The notes: generated from the letters alone by a model not told the origin. A DNA stretch of 64,000 nucleotides from Streptomyces sp. LBL (GCF_029893585.1 NZ_JARXYX010000001.1:310001-374000), one strand, 5' to 3'; positions 35,217 through 43,983 are shown, counted from the stretch's first letter. A program made the numbers and translations.

Positions 35217-35579
35217 ATGATCTATCACGTCGTGCCGCTCGACGAGTGGAATGCCCGTACCGACCAGCCGTACGCACCGGCCTCCCTTGCGGAGGAAGGA
35301 TTCGTCCACTGTTCCCCCGACGAGGTGACCACGCTGATCATCGTCAACACGTTCTACCGCACCGCTCCCCGGCCGTTGCTGGTGCTGCGCCTCGACGAGG
35401 ACCGGCTCACCGCCAGGTGCGAACGGGAGGCGGCGGCTCCGGCCCCGCCGCCCGGCGTTGCCAAGAGCATCCTGTTCCCACACGTCTACGGGCCCATCAA
35501 CCGCGATGCCGTCGCACGCATCCTGGAAGTCCGGTGGGACGAGGAGGGCCGCGCAACGGGCCTGAAGGACGCAGGCTGA
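35217..35579 (+). CDS. DUF952 family protein
   Basis: A 120-aa cytoplasmic protein of the DUF952 family: MIYHVVPLDEW at the start, LAEEGFVHCSPDEVTTLIIV, then LLVLRLDEDRL and FPHVYGPINRDAVARIL. The conserved His/Cys of GFVHCS and the Arg near the end resemble ADP-ribosyltransferase-type folds, but function is unproven. TATAAC ends six bases before the ATG, so the transcript is probably leaderless. It precedes the GlsB/YeaQ gene by 95 bp on the same strand. Confidence 0.88.
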   Translation: MIYHVVPLDEWNARTDQPYAPASLAEEGFVHCSPDEVTTLIIVNTFYRTAPRPLLVLRLDEDRLTARCEREAAAPAPPPGVAKSILFPHVYGPINRDAVARILEVRWDEEGRATGLKDAG

Positions 35580-35674
35580 CGGGTCTCATCGAACCCGCGT
35601 TCTCATCATGCGGTTTGGGGAGGGGCTCCGTGGAAACACGTCCGGCGAACCCGACAGCAAGGAGGAGTTCGGCT

Positions 35675-35965
35675 ATGGGCATCATCGCGTGGATAGTCAT
35701 CGGTCTGCTTGCCGGCGCAATAGCCAAGGCGCTCATGCCGGGTAAGGACCCGGGCGGAATCATCATCACCATGCTCATCGGTATCGCAGGTGGTCTCCTC
35801 GGAGGCTTCCTCGGCAAGGTGATCTTCGGAGTTGACTCGATCGACGGCTTCTTCGACCTGTCCACCTGGATCGCGGCCATCGTCGGCTCTGTCATCCTCC
35901 TCGCGCTGTACCGGCTGATCGCCGGCCGCGGGCACGGGCACCGACGTGGGCACGTCCATGCATAA
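35675..35965 (+). CDS. GlsB/YeaQ/YmgE family membrane protein
   Basis: A 96-aa protein with three hydrophobic Gly-rich helices: IIAWIVIGLLAGAIAKALMP, GGIIITMLIGIAGGLLGGFL and WIAAIVGSVILLALYRLIAG. PGKDPGG between the first and second and a His-rich tail (GHGHRRGHVHA) are visible. The family is stress-linked in several bacteria and sometimes called transglycosylase-associated, but no catalytic residues are known. AAGGAGGAG is a strong ribosome-binding site for the ATG at 35675. A 10-bp tandem repeat begins at the stop codon. Confidence 0.93.
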   Translation: MGIIAWIVIGLLAGAIAKALMPGKDPGGIIITMLIGIAGGLLGGFLGKVIFGVDSIDGFFDLSTWIAAIVGSVILLALYRLIAGRGHGHRRGHVHA

Positions 35966-35990
35966 CAGGGCATAACAGGGCATAACAGGT
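35961..35990. repeat. 10-bp tandem repeat CATAACAGGG, three copies
   Basis: Three units in direct succession overlap the TAA stop of the GlsB/YeaQ gene; every copy contains an in-frame or shifted TAA. Confidence 0.8.
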
Positions 35991-36037
35991 TCGGTCCGTC
36001 GGCCTGGCCGGCTGAACGGCATCCGGAAGTGAAGAAC

Positions 36038-36071
36038 GTGAGCGCCCCCGTCCTCGGGCGGGGGCGCTCAC
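36038..36071 (+). terminator. hairpin terminator after the GlsB/YeaQ gene
   Basis: A perfect 13-bp stem, GTGAGCGCCCCCG (36038-36050) with its complement (36059-36071), and an 8-nt loop. Confidence 0.85.
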
Positions 36072-36178
36072 GCATGTCTGACGCCGGGCGCTCGGTCATC
36101 GGCCGGCGCGGGGCGGGGCGGTGCGCGGGCGAGGCGTCAGTCCTCAGCGGGCCTCCCCACGGCAGTAATGTCGTCGGT

Positions 36179-36619
36179 ATGACCGACAACTCCCTGCGTT
36201 CCGTCACCGTCGAACGAACCGGCACCGGCCACTTCACCGCGACGAACGCCCGCGGCGGCACCATCGCCTTCGGCACCGGTTCCCATCCTCACGGGGACAC
36301 CGAGTTCACCCCGGTCGAATTGCTGCTCGCCGCGATCGGAGGCTGCACGGCGGCGGACGTCGATATCGCCACCAGCCGCCACGCCGAGCCGACCAGGTTC
36401 TCCGTCGCGGTGACCGGCAACAAGGTCAGCGACGAGCTCGGCAACCGGCTGACCGATCTTGCCGTCACCTTCTCCGTCACCTTCTCGGACGTGGAAGGCG
36501 CTGATCGGGCCCGGGCGATCCTTCCCCGGGCGGTCAGGACCTCCCACGACCGGCTCTGCACGGTCAGCCGCACGGTCGAGATCGGCACGCCCGTCACCGC
36601 ACAGGTCGAGGGCTCCTGA
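36179..36619 (+). CDS. OsmC family peroxiredoxin-like protein
   Basis: A 146-aa OsmC-fold protein: TPVELLLAAIGGCTAADVDI carries the first redox Cys, and TSHDRLCTVSRTVEIG the second, the two-Cys pattern of OsmC/Ohr. These enzymes reduce organic hydroperoxides with dihydrolipoamide or similar thiols in the cytoplasm. The start is ATG 36179; TAATGT ends seven bases before it, which suggests a leaderless mRNA. It converges with the methyltransferase gene at 36767. Confidence 0.92.
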   Translation: MTDNSLRSVTVERTGTGHFTATNARGGTIAFGTGSHPHGDTEFTPVELLLAAIGGCTAADVDIATSRHAEPTRFSVAVTGNKVSDELGNRLTDLAVTFSVTFSDVEGADRARAILPRAVRTSHDRLCTVSRTVEIGTPVTAQVEGS

Positions 36620-36766
36620 CCTCGACGGTGCGTACCGCCGTCACCGGCCTTCTGGACTCGAGGTGTTCGGGCCGCCCTTGGCCATCGGACACACCTGGTC
36701 GAAGACCTTGTGGACGGTCGAGGCGTCGGCGGACAACGACCGACTCGACAAGCCGATGGACGAAGG

Positions 36767-37591
36767 TCAGGGCTTGATGCCCACCCCGGTCCACAGGCTG
36801 ACCGTGGCATCCGTGAGCGCCTCCGCGGGCTCGTCCCCGTTCGGCGCGTCGGGGCGCCAGCGGTGGCCGACGGCGACACCGGGGTCGAGCAGGTCGAGGC
36901 CGTCGAAGAAGCGTACGACGTCCTTCTGGGAGCGGAACCGTACCGGCGTACCGGCGGCGGTGTAGATGTCGGTGACCTTCTGCCAGGTGGACGGGTCGAA
37001 GTCGGGCGTGCAGTGGCTGAGGGCCAGCGCGCTGCCCGAGGGGAGGGCGTCGAGCAGGCGGCCGACGATTCCGTACGGGTCCTGGGCGTCGGTGACGAAG
37101 TGCATGAGGGCGTTCATCGACAGGGCCACCGGCCGGTTCAGGTCCAGGACTTCGGCCAGCTCGGGGGCGTTGAGCAGCGCCTGCGGATCATTGACGTCCG
37201 CTTCGATGTACGTGGTGCGGCCCTGGGAAGTGCTGCGCATGAGGCGTTCGGCGTATTTGAGGACCAGGGGGTCGTTGTCGGCGTACACCACGCGCGCTTC
37301 GGGAACCACGCTCTGGGCCACCTGGTGCAGGTTCGGCTCGGTGGGGATGCCCGTGCCGATGTCGAGCCACTGGCGGATGCCGTGCTCCTTGGCGAGGACA
37401 CGGGTGGCGCGGTGCATGAACGCCCGGTTCTCGCGGGCACACACGAAGATGCCGGGGTAGGCCGCGGCGACCGTCTCGGCGGCCTGCTTGTCGATGTCGA
37501 AGTGGTCCTTGCCGCCCAGGTAGTAGTCGTACATGCGGGCCGAGTGCGGCCTGCTGGTGTCTATGCCCCGTGCGGCGTGGGTGTTGCTCAT
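36767..37591 (-). CDS. SAM-dependent methyltransferase (DUF574/PF04672 family)
   Basis: A 274-aa protein of the Streptomyces-rich S-adenosyl-methyltransferase family. Its opening RPHSARMYDYYLGGKDHFDI and the SAM loop IRQWLDIGTGIPTEPNLHQV are diagnostic; VVYADNDPLVLKYAERLM and LSMNALMHFV follow. The family often lies beside XRE/DUF397 genes, as here, but substrates are unknown. AGGGGACAGG precedes the ATG at 37591. It is just downstream of, and on the same strand as, the DUF397 gene, with a 90-bp gap. Confidence 0.92.
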   Translation of the reverse strand: MSNTHAARGIDTSRPHSARMYDYYLGGKDHFDIDKQAAETVAAAYPGIFVCARENRAFMHRATRVLAKEHGIRQWLDIGTGIPTEPNLHQVAQSVVPEARVVYADNDPLVLKYAERLMRSTSQGRTTYIEADVNDPQALLNAPELAEVLDLNRPVALSMNALMHFVTDAQDPYGIVGRLLDALPSGSALALSHCTPDFDPSTWQKVTDIYTAAGTPVRFRSQKDVVRFFDGLDLLDPGVAVGHRWRPDAPNGDEPAEALTDATVSLWTGVGIKP

Positions 37592-37680
37592 CCTGTCCCC
37601 TTCGGTGGTGTGCGCGGTCGCGGTGTGCCGGGCGGGTCGCGGCCAGGGCCGGCTCGGATCCTTCCCGCTTGCGGTTCGGT

Positions 37681-37932
37681 CTAGCGGGCCGTCAGGTGAT
37701 CGGCGAGACCCCTCTTGATCCCCTGGACGAAGGCGGAGATCTCCTCGAAGGTGTAGATCAGCGCGGGCCCGGTGGGATCGGTCGACTGCCGCAATGCGAC
37801 GCGTCCGTCGGCGAGTTGCTTGGTCTCCACGCACTGACCCCCGTTGGGGCCGCTCCAGGGGCACTCCCAGCCCTGCTCGCCGAGGTCGGAGGCGGGCATC
37901 CCGTTGTACACAATGCCGTCGGCGAAGGTCAT
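37681..37932 (-). CDS. DUF397 family protein
   Basis: An 83-aa protein with the DUF397 pattern: a W/C-rich centre (ECPWSGPNGGQCVETKQLAD) followed by VALRQSTDPTGPALIYTFEE and IKRGLADHL. The four-base ATGA overlap with the upstream XRE gene indicates translational coupling. In Streptomyces such small proteins pair with WhiJ-type regulators and modulate them during development or antibiotic production. No enzymatic motif is visible. Confidence 0.92.
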   Translation of the reverse strand: MTFADGIVYNGMPASDLGEQGWECPWSGPNGGQCVETKQLADGRVALRQSTDPTGPALIYTFEEISAFVQGIKRGLADHLTAR

Positions 37933-38801
37933 GAGTACTCCTTTCGCATGCGGTCGAGCAGGGCCCTGCTGTCGGCGGAGGACGTCAGAAGGGACATCCG
38001 GTTGTGCGCCTCGAGATGGGCCACGACATCGGAACGCTGGTCCAGGTACACCGAGGCGGACAGGATCTCGCTGTAGACGACGTCGGGAAGTTCCGGTTCC
38101 TCGAACCGGAAGTAGGTGAAGGGCGCGCACGCTCCGACGTGCGCCCCTGCGGAGAACGGCACGACGTCGACGCTGACGTGCTCCAGCTCCGAGACCTCCA
38201 GCAGCCGCTCGATCTGCTCCCGCATGACCTCGGCGCCGCCGGCCGTCCGGTGCAGGACGGCCTCCTCCATCACCACCCACAGCGTGGGGGCGTCGGCCTT
38301 CTCCAGCAGGCCCTGGCGCCGCAGCCGCAGATCGACCCGCCGCTCCAGGTCCTCCTCGCTGTCGTTGGGAAACCCCCCGCGCAGGATGGCGCGCGCGTAC
38401 CCGGGCGTCTGCAGCAGCCCGGTGACGTACTGGGGCTCGTAGGTCCGCAGGGTCTTGGCACCGCTCTCCAGGCTCACGTAGGCGGTGAACCAACTCGGCA
38501 CCACGTCGCGGTACGCGTGCCACCAACCGGGCTGGTTGGCCCGCTCGGCGAACTCGACGAACTCGTCGACCTCCTGCTGACCGGCACCGTACGTCTGCAG
38601 CAGCTTCTCCACGTACAGAGGCTTGAGGCCGACCTCCGCCTTCTCCAGCCGGCGAATGGTCAGCGACGTCACCCGCAGGGCCTTTGCCGCGTCCTCCAGG
38701 GACACGCCCGCGCCGAGCCGTCTGTCCTGGAGCCGACGGCCGAGGATCATACGCAGGACGGTCGGTGCGCTGGTGCCCGCGCTTGAACGAGCCTCGCTCA
38801 C
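37929..38801 (-). CDS. XRE family regulator with DUF5753 (WhiJ-like)
   Basis: A 290-aa DNA-binding protein. The N-terminal XRE helix-turn-helix is RRLGAGVSLEDAAKALRVTS, TIRRLEKAEVGLK (about 25-60); the rest is the DUF5753 region (QPGWWHAYRDVVPSWFTAYV, YEPQYVTGLLQTPGYARAIL, FTYFRFEEPELPDVVY). AGGAGG lies about seven bases before the GTG at 38801. It heads an operon with DUF397 and faces an AbaA-like ATPase gene at 39135, a classic Streptomyces trio. Three phased 10-bp repeats lie between its promoter and start. Confidence 0.93.
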   Translation of the reverse strand: MSEARSSAGTSAPTVLRMILGRRLQDRRLGAGVSLEDAAKALRVTSLTIRRLEKAEVGLKPLYVEKLLQTYGAGQQEVDEFVEFAERANQPGWWHAYRDVVPSWFTAYVSLESGAKTLRTYEPQYVTGLLQTPGYARAILRGGFPNDSEEDLERRVDLRLRRQGLLEKADAPTLWVVMEEAVLHRTAGGAEVMREQIERLLEVSELEHVSVDVVPFSAGAHVGACAPFTYFRFEEPELPDVVYSEILSASVYLDQRSDVVAHLEAHNRMSLLTSSADSRALLDRMRKEYS

Positions 38802-38860
38802 TGCACTGCCTCCTGATGATGAGTCACCAGCCCGAGTGTGACAGCGACTTGAGGAAGCTG

Positions 38861-38932
38861 CCCAACGGATTCCAACGAAACCCAACGGATAACGTCTTGC
38901 TGAAATTATCAGGGAGTCGGTTGCAGTGTGAA
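38861..38932 (-). promoter_or_regulatory. promoter and three phased 10-bp repeats before the WhiJ-like gene
   Basis: Read on the minus strand, TTCACA (38932-38927), an 18-bp spacer and TAATTT (38908-38903) form a fair promoter. Immediately after the predicted start lie CCCAACGGAT, TCCAACGAAA and CCCAACGGAT at 38861-38870, 38871-38880 and 38881-38890 (plus-strand reading): three CCAACG cores exactly one helical turn apart. They look like a direct-repeat operator. The rest of 38802-39134 shows no gene. Confidence 0.5.
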
Positions 38933-39134
38933 CTCGGCTACGACCATAGTTACGTGTGCAAGCGGATCCTTCGGACGCGAAGGCATCGCAGTCGATTGCC
39001 GTGACACTACGCGGAGTTGACGCACAGCAACCCTACGAATCCATGCGGCCGACATGCCGGGATCACCCCTCTCCCGGAAGGGCCATCGGATGCCCTGCTC
39101 TCCCCTGCGCTCCTCCTGATGGAAGGCGACAAGC

Positions 39135-39581
39135 GTGTCCCCCCACACGACTTCCTCCCCCCAACTCTTAGATGCCGCGCGCCCGGAGCGCACGCACTGG
39201 ATCGACCTTCCAGCGCACCGATCCAGCGTCAGAGTCGCCCGCCATTCGATGGACGCACGGATGACCGCATGGCGTCTGCCCGCAGAAACGTCCGCGGACG
39301 CGGTTCTTCTGGTGTCGGAACTGGTCACCAACGCGGTGTGCCACACGCCCAGCGCGCGCGTCCTGTGCGGCATCGGGCGCATCGCGGACGACTGTCTCCG
39401 CCTGGAGGTGCACGACCACGCCTACTCGGTCGGCACTCTGCCCCGGTGCGAGGCGGGGTCCGAAGACGAGGGCGGCCGCGGTCTGTTCCTGGTCCAGGAG
39501 ATCGCGCACACCTGGGGGGTGGACCGGTCCCGGCGCACCGGCGGGAACGCGGTGTGGGCGACCTTGATCATTCCTGGCTGA
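39135..39581 (+). CDS. AbaA/RsbW-like ATP-binding regulatory protein
   Basis: A 148-aa HATPase_c protein with LLVSELVTNAVCHTPSARVL (N-box) and GGRGLFLVQEIAHTWGVD (G-box). It is divergent from the WhiJ-like/DUF397 operon, the arrangement of the abaA/whiJ-type loci of Streptomyces, where such ATPases act as regulatory kinases or anti-sigma factors. GGAAGG lies about eight bases before the GTG at 39135. A 14-bp hairpin terminator follows. Confidence 0.9.
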   Translation: MSPHTTSSPQLLDAARPERTHWIDLPAHRSSVRVARHSMDARMTAWRLPAETSADAVLLVSELVTNAVCHTPSARVLCGIGRIADDCLRLEVHDHAYSVGTLPRCEAGSEDEGGRGLFLVQEIAHTWGVDRSRRTGGNAVWATLIIPG

Positions 39582-39690
39582 CGGCACGGGGCGGGGGTCC
39601 GAGAGGGGCTCGCTGGGCGGGGGGCTTGCCCATCGAGGGCGCCCTGACGGTGACTGTGCTGACACCGACCGGGCTTGCCTGCGTCCAGGG

Positions 39691-39719
39691 GTGGGCTCCT
39701 CCTGGCAGGAGGAGCCCAC
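39691..39719. terminator. bidirectional hairpin terminator
   Basis: GTGGGCTCCTCCTG (39691-39704) and its exact complement (39706-39719), a 14-bp inverted repeat with a one-base centre (so a few central pairs must open). It lies between converging genes. Confidence 0.85.
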
Positions 39720-39739
39720 TTCATGGGATGTGTGAGGGG

Positions 39740-42085
39740 TTATTCCGTGCGCAGGCCCGCTGGGCGCATCATGCGCAGGAGCGGCGGCAGGCTGAGCAGC
39801 GTGACCATGCCGACCACGGCCGCGCCCACGCCGGTCATGGTGAGCACGCTCGCCCAGTCCATGGTCACCGGTGTACGGGTCATCTTCAGCAGCACTGCGC
39901 CGAGGGTGACGCCCACCGTCGTGGCCAGTACGAGACCGAGTCCGACCGGGAGGGCTGTCTGCCACAGGACGGACAGGCTGAGTGTGTGGCGCCGGGTGCC
40001 GAGGGCGACCAGCGCGGAGAGCAGCTTCCTGCGTTCGCGCAGCTGTTCCAGCTGGGAGACCAGCAGGCTCGCTCCGATCAGTGCCAGCACGAAGGCGGCG
40101 CCGACGAACAGGCCGGTGCGGATGGAGGAATACTTGGCGTCCTCCTGGGCCGCCGACCAGCCGAAGGTCTGTGCCAGGGGGTCGATGCGGGCGGCGACGT
40201 TGCGTATGTACTCCCGTGAGTCCGGCACCGAGGGGTCCAGACGCAGGAAGACACCGTCCGAGAACACCGCGGGCGCGGCCGTGTGGGGCAGGGCGGCGGG
40301 GGTGACCAGCAGACTGGTGTAGTCCTGCAGTGAGTCCTTGCGCGCGTTCACCTCCCGAAGGTTCGCCGGCACGGTCCAGGGCACCTCCAGGCCGCGTCCG
40401 GGGCCGTCGTACGACGGGTCGATGTAGAGCTGCCGACCGGGCTTCACCAGGGCGATTTCGGATGCGTTGTCGGGGTCCGAGTAGCCGCTCCGCGTGCGCG
40501 TGATGAACACGTCACCGTCCTTGCAGGAGGGCAGTGTGGCGAGTTCGCGCAGGGCGGCGCAGTTACCTACGGTCAGGCCGTTGCTGTTCTCCGGGTTGCG
40601 ACGTGAGTCCCCGTACTGGGAGCGGGCCAGGGCCACAGCGGCCCGGACACCCTTGGTGCCGGTGAATTCGCGCTCGATGCCGGACAGCGGCTTGGGGCCG
40701 CTGAAGTCGACCTGTATCTGGACCCGGCTGGGGTCCCTGCCGGTGTTCTCGGTGTACTGGCTCTGTGTTCCCGTGAAGAGCATCTGCAGCGCGATGGCCC
40801 CGGCCACCGCCACGGCGATGCCGTTGACCATGCGGGCGGCGGTGCCGCTGCTCAGCTGCAGCCGTCGCACGGCCAGCTGCCAGGACAGCGGGCCCTTGCC
40901 GAGCCGGACGACGACCGTCTCCACGACCCAGGGCAGCAGGGCGGTGATGCCGATCAGCAACATCAGGACGCCGCCGATGACGAGATACTGGTTGAAGTTT
41001 CCGTTCTTGTGGCCTTGGCCGATCATCAGGTAGAGCATCCCGAGGCCGGCCAGAGTCGGCAGCAGCCGCCACCACAGTCGGCGCCGGCTCTGCTCGGCCG
41101 CGCGCACGACACCGAGGGGTTCGACGACCACGCCGCGCATCGCGAGCAGCGTGACCAGCACCGCGGCGACCGGCACCGCCACCGCGACCAGCGCGGCAAG
41201 CGCGGGGGCAGGGTCGAGGTAACTGGGCCAGACGCTCACGCCCAGCAACTCGCCGGTGCCCAGCTTCCGGCGGCCGAGCAAGAAGAAGCCGGTGCCCACG
41301 GCCAGGCCGAGCAGGGCTCCGGCCAGCGCCTCGCCCGCCGCGATCCGCCGGGTCATCCCCCGGTCGGAGCCGACCAGGCGCAGCGCGGCGAGGCGGCGGT
41401 CGCGGCGTTCGCCGCCGAAGCGGACGGAGGCGGCGATGAACACGGCGACCGGCGTCAGCAGCACCACGAACACGACCACGACCATGAGCAGCAGCACCGG
41501 GTCGGTCTTCTCGGGCGTCGCGTCCGGTTTGCCGAACTTGGCAAGCCGCGTCACCAGGGAGGTGTCCGTGAGCTTCAACCCCGAGGCGCCCGCGTAGTAA
41601 GCCAGTTCGTGCGAGCCGATCAACCCGCTCTCGCCGATCGTGCCGGTGATCTTGTACGGCAGGCGCTCCCGCAGCAGTTTCGCGTCGTCCGAGTCCAGCA
41701 GTTTCCTGAGCGCGGGGGAGACCACCATCTCGCCCTTACCCGGGAAGCGGTCGACCCCCGGGGGCAGCGGCGCCCGCCTGCCCTCGGGTTCGACGAACCG
41801 GCCGTGGATGTCGTCGTCATGCCAGGTGGTGTCGGCGTCGGCGATCAGGAGAGTGTTGTCGGCCTTGGGCGGGACCTTCTGGGAGTACACGTCGGCGTAG
41901 CGGGCGTCCTCCACCTTGCTGCGGGAGGCGAACACGGTGGGCATCGCGGTGCACAACAGGAGCAGGGCCACACCGAGGCCGACGCCGACCGCTGTCAACG
42001 TCATTCGGACCCAGCCCTCGCGGCCGCCGGTGACGGCGAACCGGGCTCCCATGGCCAGGTCTGTGGACCACTGGCGCGGACTCAT
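39740..42085 (-). CDS. FtsX-like ABC transporter permease
   Basis: A 781-aa membrane protein with two FtsX-type permease halves: one N-terminal span (MTLTAVGVGLGVALLLLCTA) and an extracellular loop, then spans such as LLLMVVVVFVVLLTPVAVFI and VNGIAVAVAGAIALQMLF, and a second extracellular loop before the final three spans (GLFVGAAFVLALIGASLLV). With the ATPase at 42082 it forms a MacB/LolCDE-like exporter or signalling transporter. Start codon overlaps the ATPase stop by four bases (ATGA). The PadR gene upstream in the same operon suggests drug- or peptide-induced expression. Confidence 0.92.
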   Translation of the reverse strand: MSPRQWSTDLAMGARFAVTGGREGWVRMTLTAVGVGLGVALLLLCTAMPTVFASRSKVEDARYADVYSQKVPPKADNTLLIADADTTWHDDDIHGRFVEPEGRRAPLPPGVDRFPGKGEMVVSPALRKLLDSDDAKLLRERLPYKITGTIGESGLIGSHELAYYAGASGLKLTDTSLVTRLAKFGKPDATPEKTDPVLLLMVVVVFVVLLTPVAVFIAASVRFGGERRDRRLAALRLVGSDRGMTRRIAAGEALAGALLGLAVGTGFFLLGRRKLGTGELLGVSVWPSYLDPAPALAALVAVAVPVAAVLVTLLAMRGVVVEPLGVVRAAEQSRRRLWWRLLPTLAGLGMLYLMIGQGHKNGNFNQYLVIGGVLMLLIGITALLPWVVETVVVRLGKGPLSWQLAVRRLQLSSGTAARMVNGIAVAVAGAIALQMLFTGTQSQYTENTGRDPSRVQIQVDFSGPKPLSGIEREFTGTKGVRAAVALARSQYGDSRRNPENSNGLTVGNCAALRELATLPSCKDGDVFITRTRSGYSDPDNASEIALVKPGRQLYIDPSYDGPGRGLEVPWTVPANLREVNARKDSLQDYTSLLVTPAALPHTAAPAVFSDGVFLRLDPSVPDSREYIRNVAARIDPLAQTFGWSAAQEDAKYSSIRTGLFVGAAFVLALIGASLLVSQLEQLRERRKLLSALVALGTRRHTLSLSVLWQTALPVGLGLVLATTVGVTLGAVLLKMTRTPVTMDWASVLTMTGVGAAVVGMVTLLSLPPLLRMMRPAGLRTE

Positions 42086-42774
42086 ACGGCGCGCTCCACG
42101 TCCTGGGACCTGCCGTCGCGTACGACGATCTCGCGGTCGGAGTAGGCGGCCACCCGTGTCTCGTGGGTGACGAGGACGACGGCGGCGTTGGTGGAGCGGG
42201 CCGCGTCGGTGAGCAGTTGCATCACGCGCTCGCCGTTGTAGGAGTCGAGCGCGCCGGTCGGTTCGTCGGCGAACAGCACCCGGGGGCCGGTGACCAGCGC
42301 GCGTGCCACGGCGACGCGCTGGCCCTGGCCGCCGGAGACCTCGCCGGGCCGCTTGCCCAACAGGTCGTCGACCTCCAGGCGTTCCATCCAGCCGAGCGCC
42401 GCCCGCTCGGCTTCCTTGCGGGAGGTGCCGTTCAGCCTGAGCGGCAGGGCGACGTTCTCCACGCAGGTCAGTTCCGGCACGAGCTGCCCGAACTGGAACA
42501 CGAAGCCGAACTCGGAGCGGCGCAGCGCGCTGCGCTGGGCGTCGCTCATCGTCGTCACCTCACGCCCGTTGTAGGTGATCGACCCGGAGTCGGGCGGCAG
42601 GATGCCCGCGAGGCAGTGCAGCAGCGTCGACTTGCCGGAGCCGGAGGGGCCCATGACGGCGACGACCTCGCCTGGGTGGATGGAGAACTCGGCGCCGTCG
42701 AGGGCGTGGGTGTGCCCGTAGGTCTTGCGCAGGTCCTGCGCGGTGAGCAGGGAACCAGGGGGAGAAGTGGTCAT
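42082..42774 (-). CDS. ABC transporter ATP-binding protein (MacB/LolD-like)
   Basis: A 230-aa ATPase with Walker A GPSGSGKSTLLH (about 40-50), Q-loop region, signature VSGGQGQRVAVARAL and Walker B RVLFADEPTGALDS, then the switch His in VLVTHETRVAAY. It couples ATP hydrolysis to the FtsX-like permease at 39740. Four-base overlaps on both sides (with PadR upstream and the permease downstream) show a translationally coupled three-gene operon. Confidence 0.96.
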   Translation of the reverse strand: MTTSPPGSLLTAQDLRKTYGHTHALDGAEFSIHPGEVVAVMGPSGSGKSTLLHCLAGILPPDSGSITYNGREVTTMSDAQRSALRRSEFGFVFQFGQLVPELTCVENVALPLRLNGTSRKEAERAALGWMERLEVDDLLGKRPGEVSGGQGQRVAVARALVTGPRVLFADEPTGALDSYNGERVMQLLTDAARSTNAAVVLVTHETRVAAYSDREIVVRDGRSQDVERAV

Positions 42775-43295
42775 CGGGCAACAGCCTCACGGAATTTGTC
42801 GAGTCGGGCGGCGGTCAGCTCCAGCCAGCGCAGGTCGGCCTCGAGGTGGAAGAGGGCGTGGTCGCAGATCAGCTGGTCCGCCAGATCGCCCTTGCGCTTG
42901 CGGTCGGTCAGGATGCGCATGCTGCGCAGGTGCTCGGAGCGTTGGGTGTCCAGGATGTCGGCGGCGTCCCGGTGGGTGAGCAGCGCGAGGACGACTTTGG
43001 TGTAGAGGGCCGACTGGAGGTACTCCTCCGGCTTCTGCGGGGTCGCGAGCCACTGCTCCACGTCGGTGATGCCGGCGTCGGTGATCGCGTAGCGCTTGCG
43101 CTCCGGGCCGCCGCCGGCCTCGATCCCGTCGACCTCGACGAGGCCGTTCTTCAGCAGCCGGGACATCGTCGAGTAGACCTGGCCGTAGTGCAGCGGCCGG
43201 TCGTGACCGAACGTCTCGTCGAAGGCCCGCTTCAGGTCGTAACCGTGTCGCGGGCCGGACTCCAGGAGCCCCAAAAGGGTGTGAGCGATGGACAT
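42771..43295 (-). CDS. PadR family transcriptional regulator
   Basis: A 174-aa protein with the PadR winged helix at the start (TLLGLLESGPRHGYDLKRAF, QVYSTMSRLLKNGLVEVDGI) and an alpha-helical C-terminal dimerisation domain. PadR proteins repress neighbouring transporter genes and are released by small ligands such as phenolics or antibiotics. It is first in the operon with the ABC exporter. TGTATA/TATACA half-sites overlap its promoter, and TATAGT ends six bases before the ATG at 43295, so a leaderless, self-repressed mRNA is likely. Confidence 0.93.
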   Translation of the reverse strand: MSIAHTLLGLLESGPRHGYDLKRAFDETFGHDRPLHYGQVYSTMSRLLKNGLVEVDGIEAGGGPERKRYAITDAGITDVEQWLATPQKPEEYLQSALYTKVVLALLTHRDAADILDTQRSEHLRSMRILTDRKRKGDLADQLICDHALFHLEADLRWLELTAARLDKFREAVAR

Positions 43296-43301
43296 GCGCT
43301 C

Positions 43302-43334
43302 ACTATACATACCGTGTATACGCCGCATGTATAC
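43302..43334 (-). promoter_or_regulatory. PadR operator and leaderless -10 box
   Basis: TATACA and TGTATA (43304-43320) form an inverted repeat with a 5-bp centre; a further ATGTATAC lies at 43327-43334. The minus-strand -10 box TATAGT (43307-43302) lies at the edge of this operator and is six bases from the PadR ATG. Autorepression is inferred. Confidence 0.65.
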
Positions 43335-43968
43335 GCCGAGTGTGTAGCTCATGGCGGGGCGTACGGCTGTGCAGGTGAGGGAGGGGAAGGCTCCCCTCGT
43401 CACGATTCCTGAACGGGCCGAGCCCGAACCGCCCGGCCCATGGCAGGGCGCGGTGGACGGGCGGCTACGACCCGCCAGGCGGTGCTCGCGCCCGAGGTGG
43501 GACGTACGCAGTCGGAGGGGCGGATGCCGGCCGGAGTCCGGCCCCTGGTACCGCGCATGCCGACGGCAGGACTGGGCGTGTACTCCTCCGTCGGCGGGTC
43601 CCCGGACGGCGCCATCGGGTGAGGCGGTTCGCGCAGATGCCGCTTGCGAGCGAGCGGGCCTTGCCGCACTCGGGGACCACGCACATCGTCCAGTCGAGCG
43701 TCAGGTGCTGCTGAGGGAAAATCAGTACGGCAGCAGAAGGTGCAGGAGGACGGGCCGGCACGTCGACCGTAGCGGCGTGGACCGCGCCTGCCTGCTCGGC
43801 CCGGGCATCGCCGTACCCGGCCCGCTCGACCGCATCTCCGGCGCCGTGGTGTCCCCGCCGAGCGGAGCGTGCCGTGCGACCCCGTCGAGCCGGTTCGTCG
43901 ACGGCGCCCGGCGGACATACTCCGGGCCCGGACCCTCGCGACTGCGACGCGGCGCGGCGCTTACGAAA

Positions 43969-43983
43969 ATTGAACGTTTCAAT
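43969..43983. promoter_or_regulatory. distal inverted-repeat operator upstream of the GH146 operon
   Basis: ATTGAA and TTCAAT around CGT, a perfect 6-bp inverted repeat. It is the same element as at 54-69 and 3313-3328, but its centre is one base shorter. It lies about 145 bp before the promoter and might allow looping to the proximal box. Confidence 0.6.
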
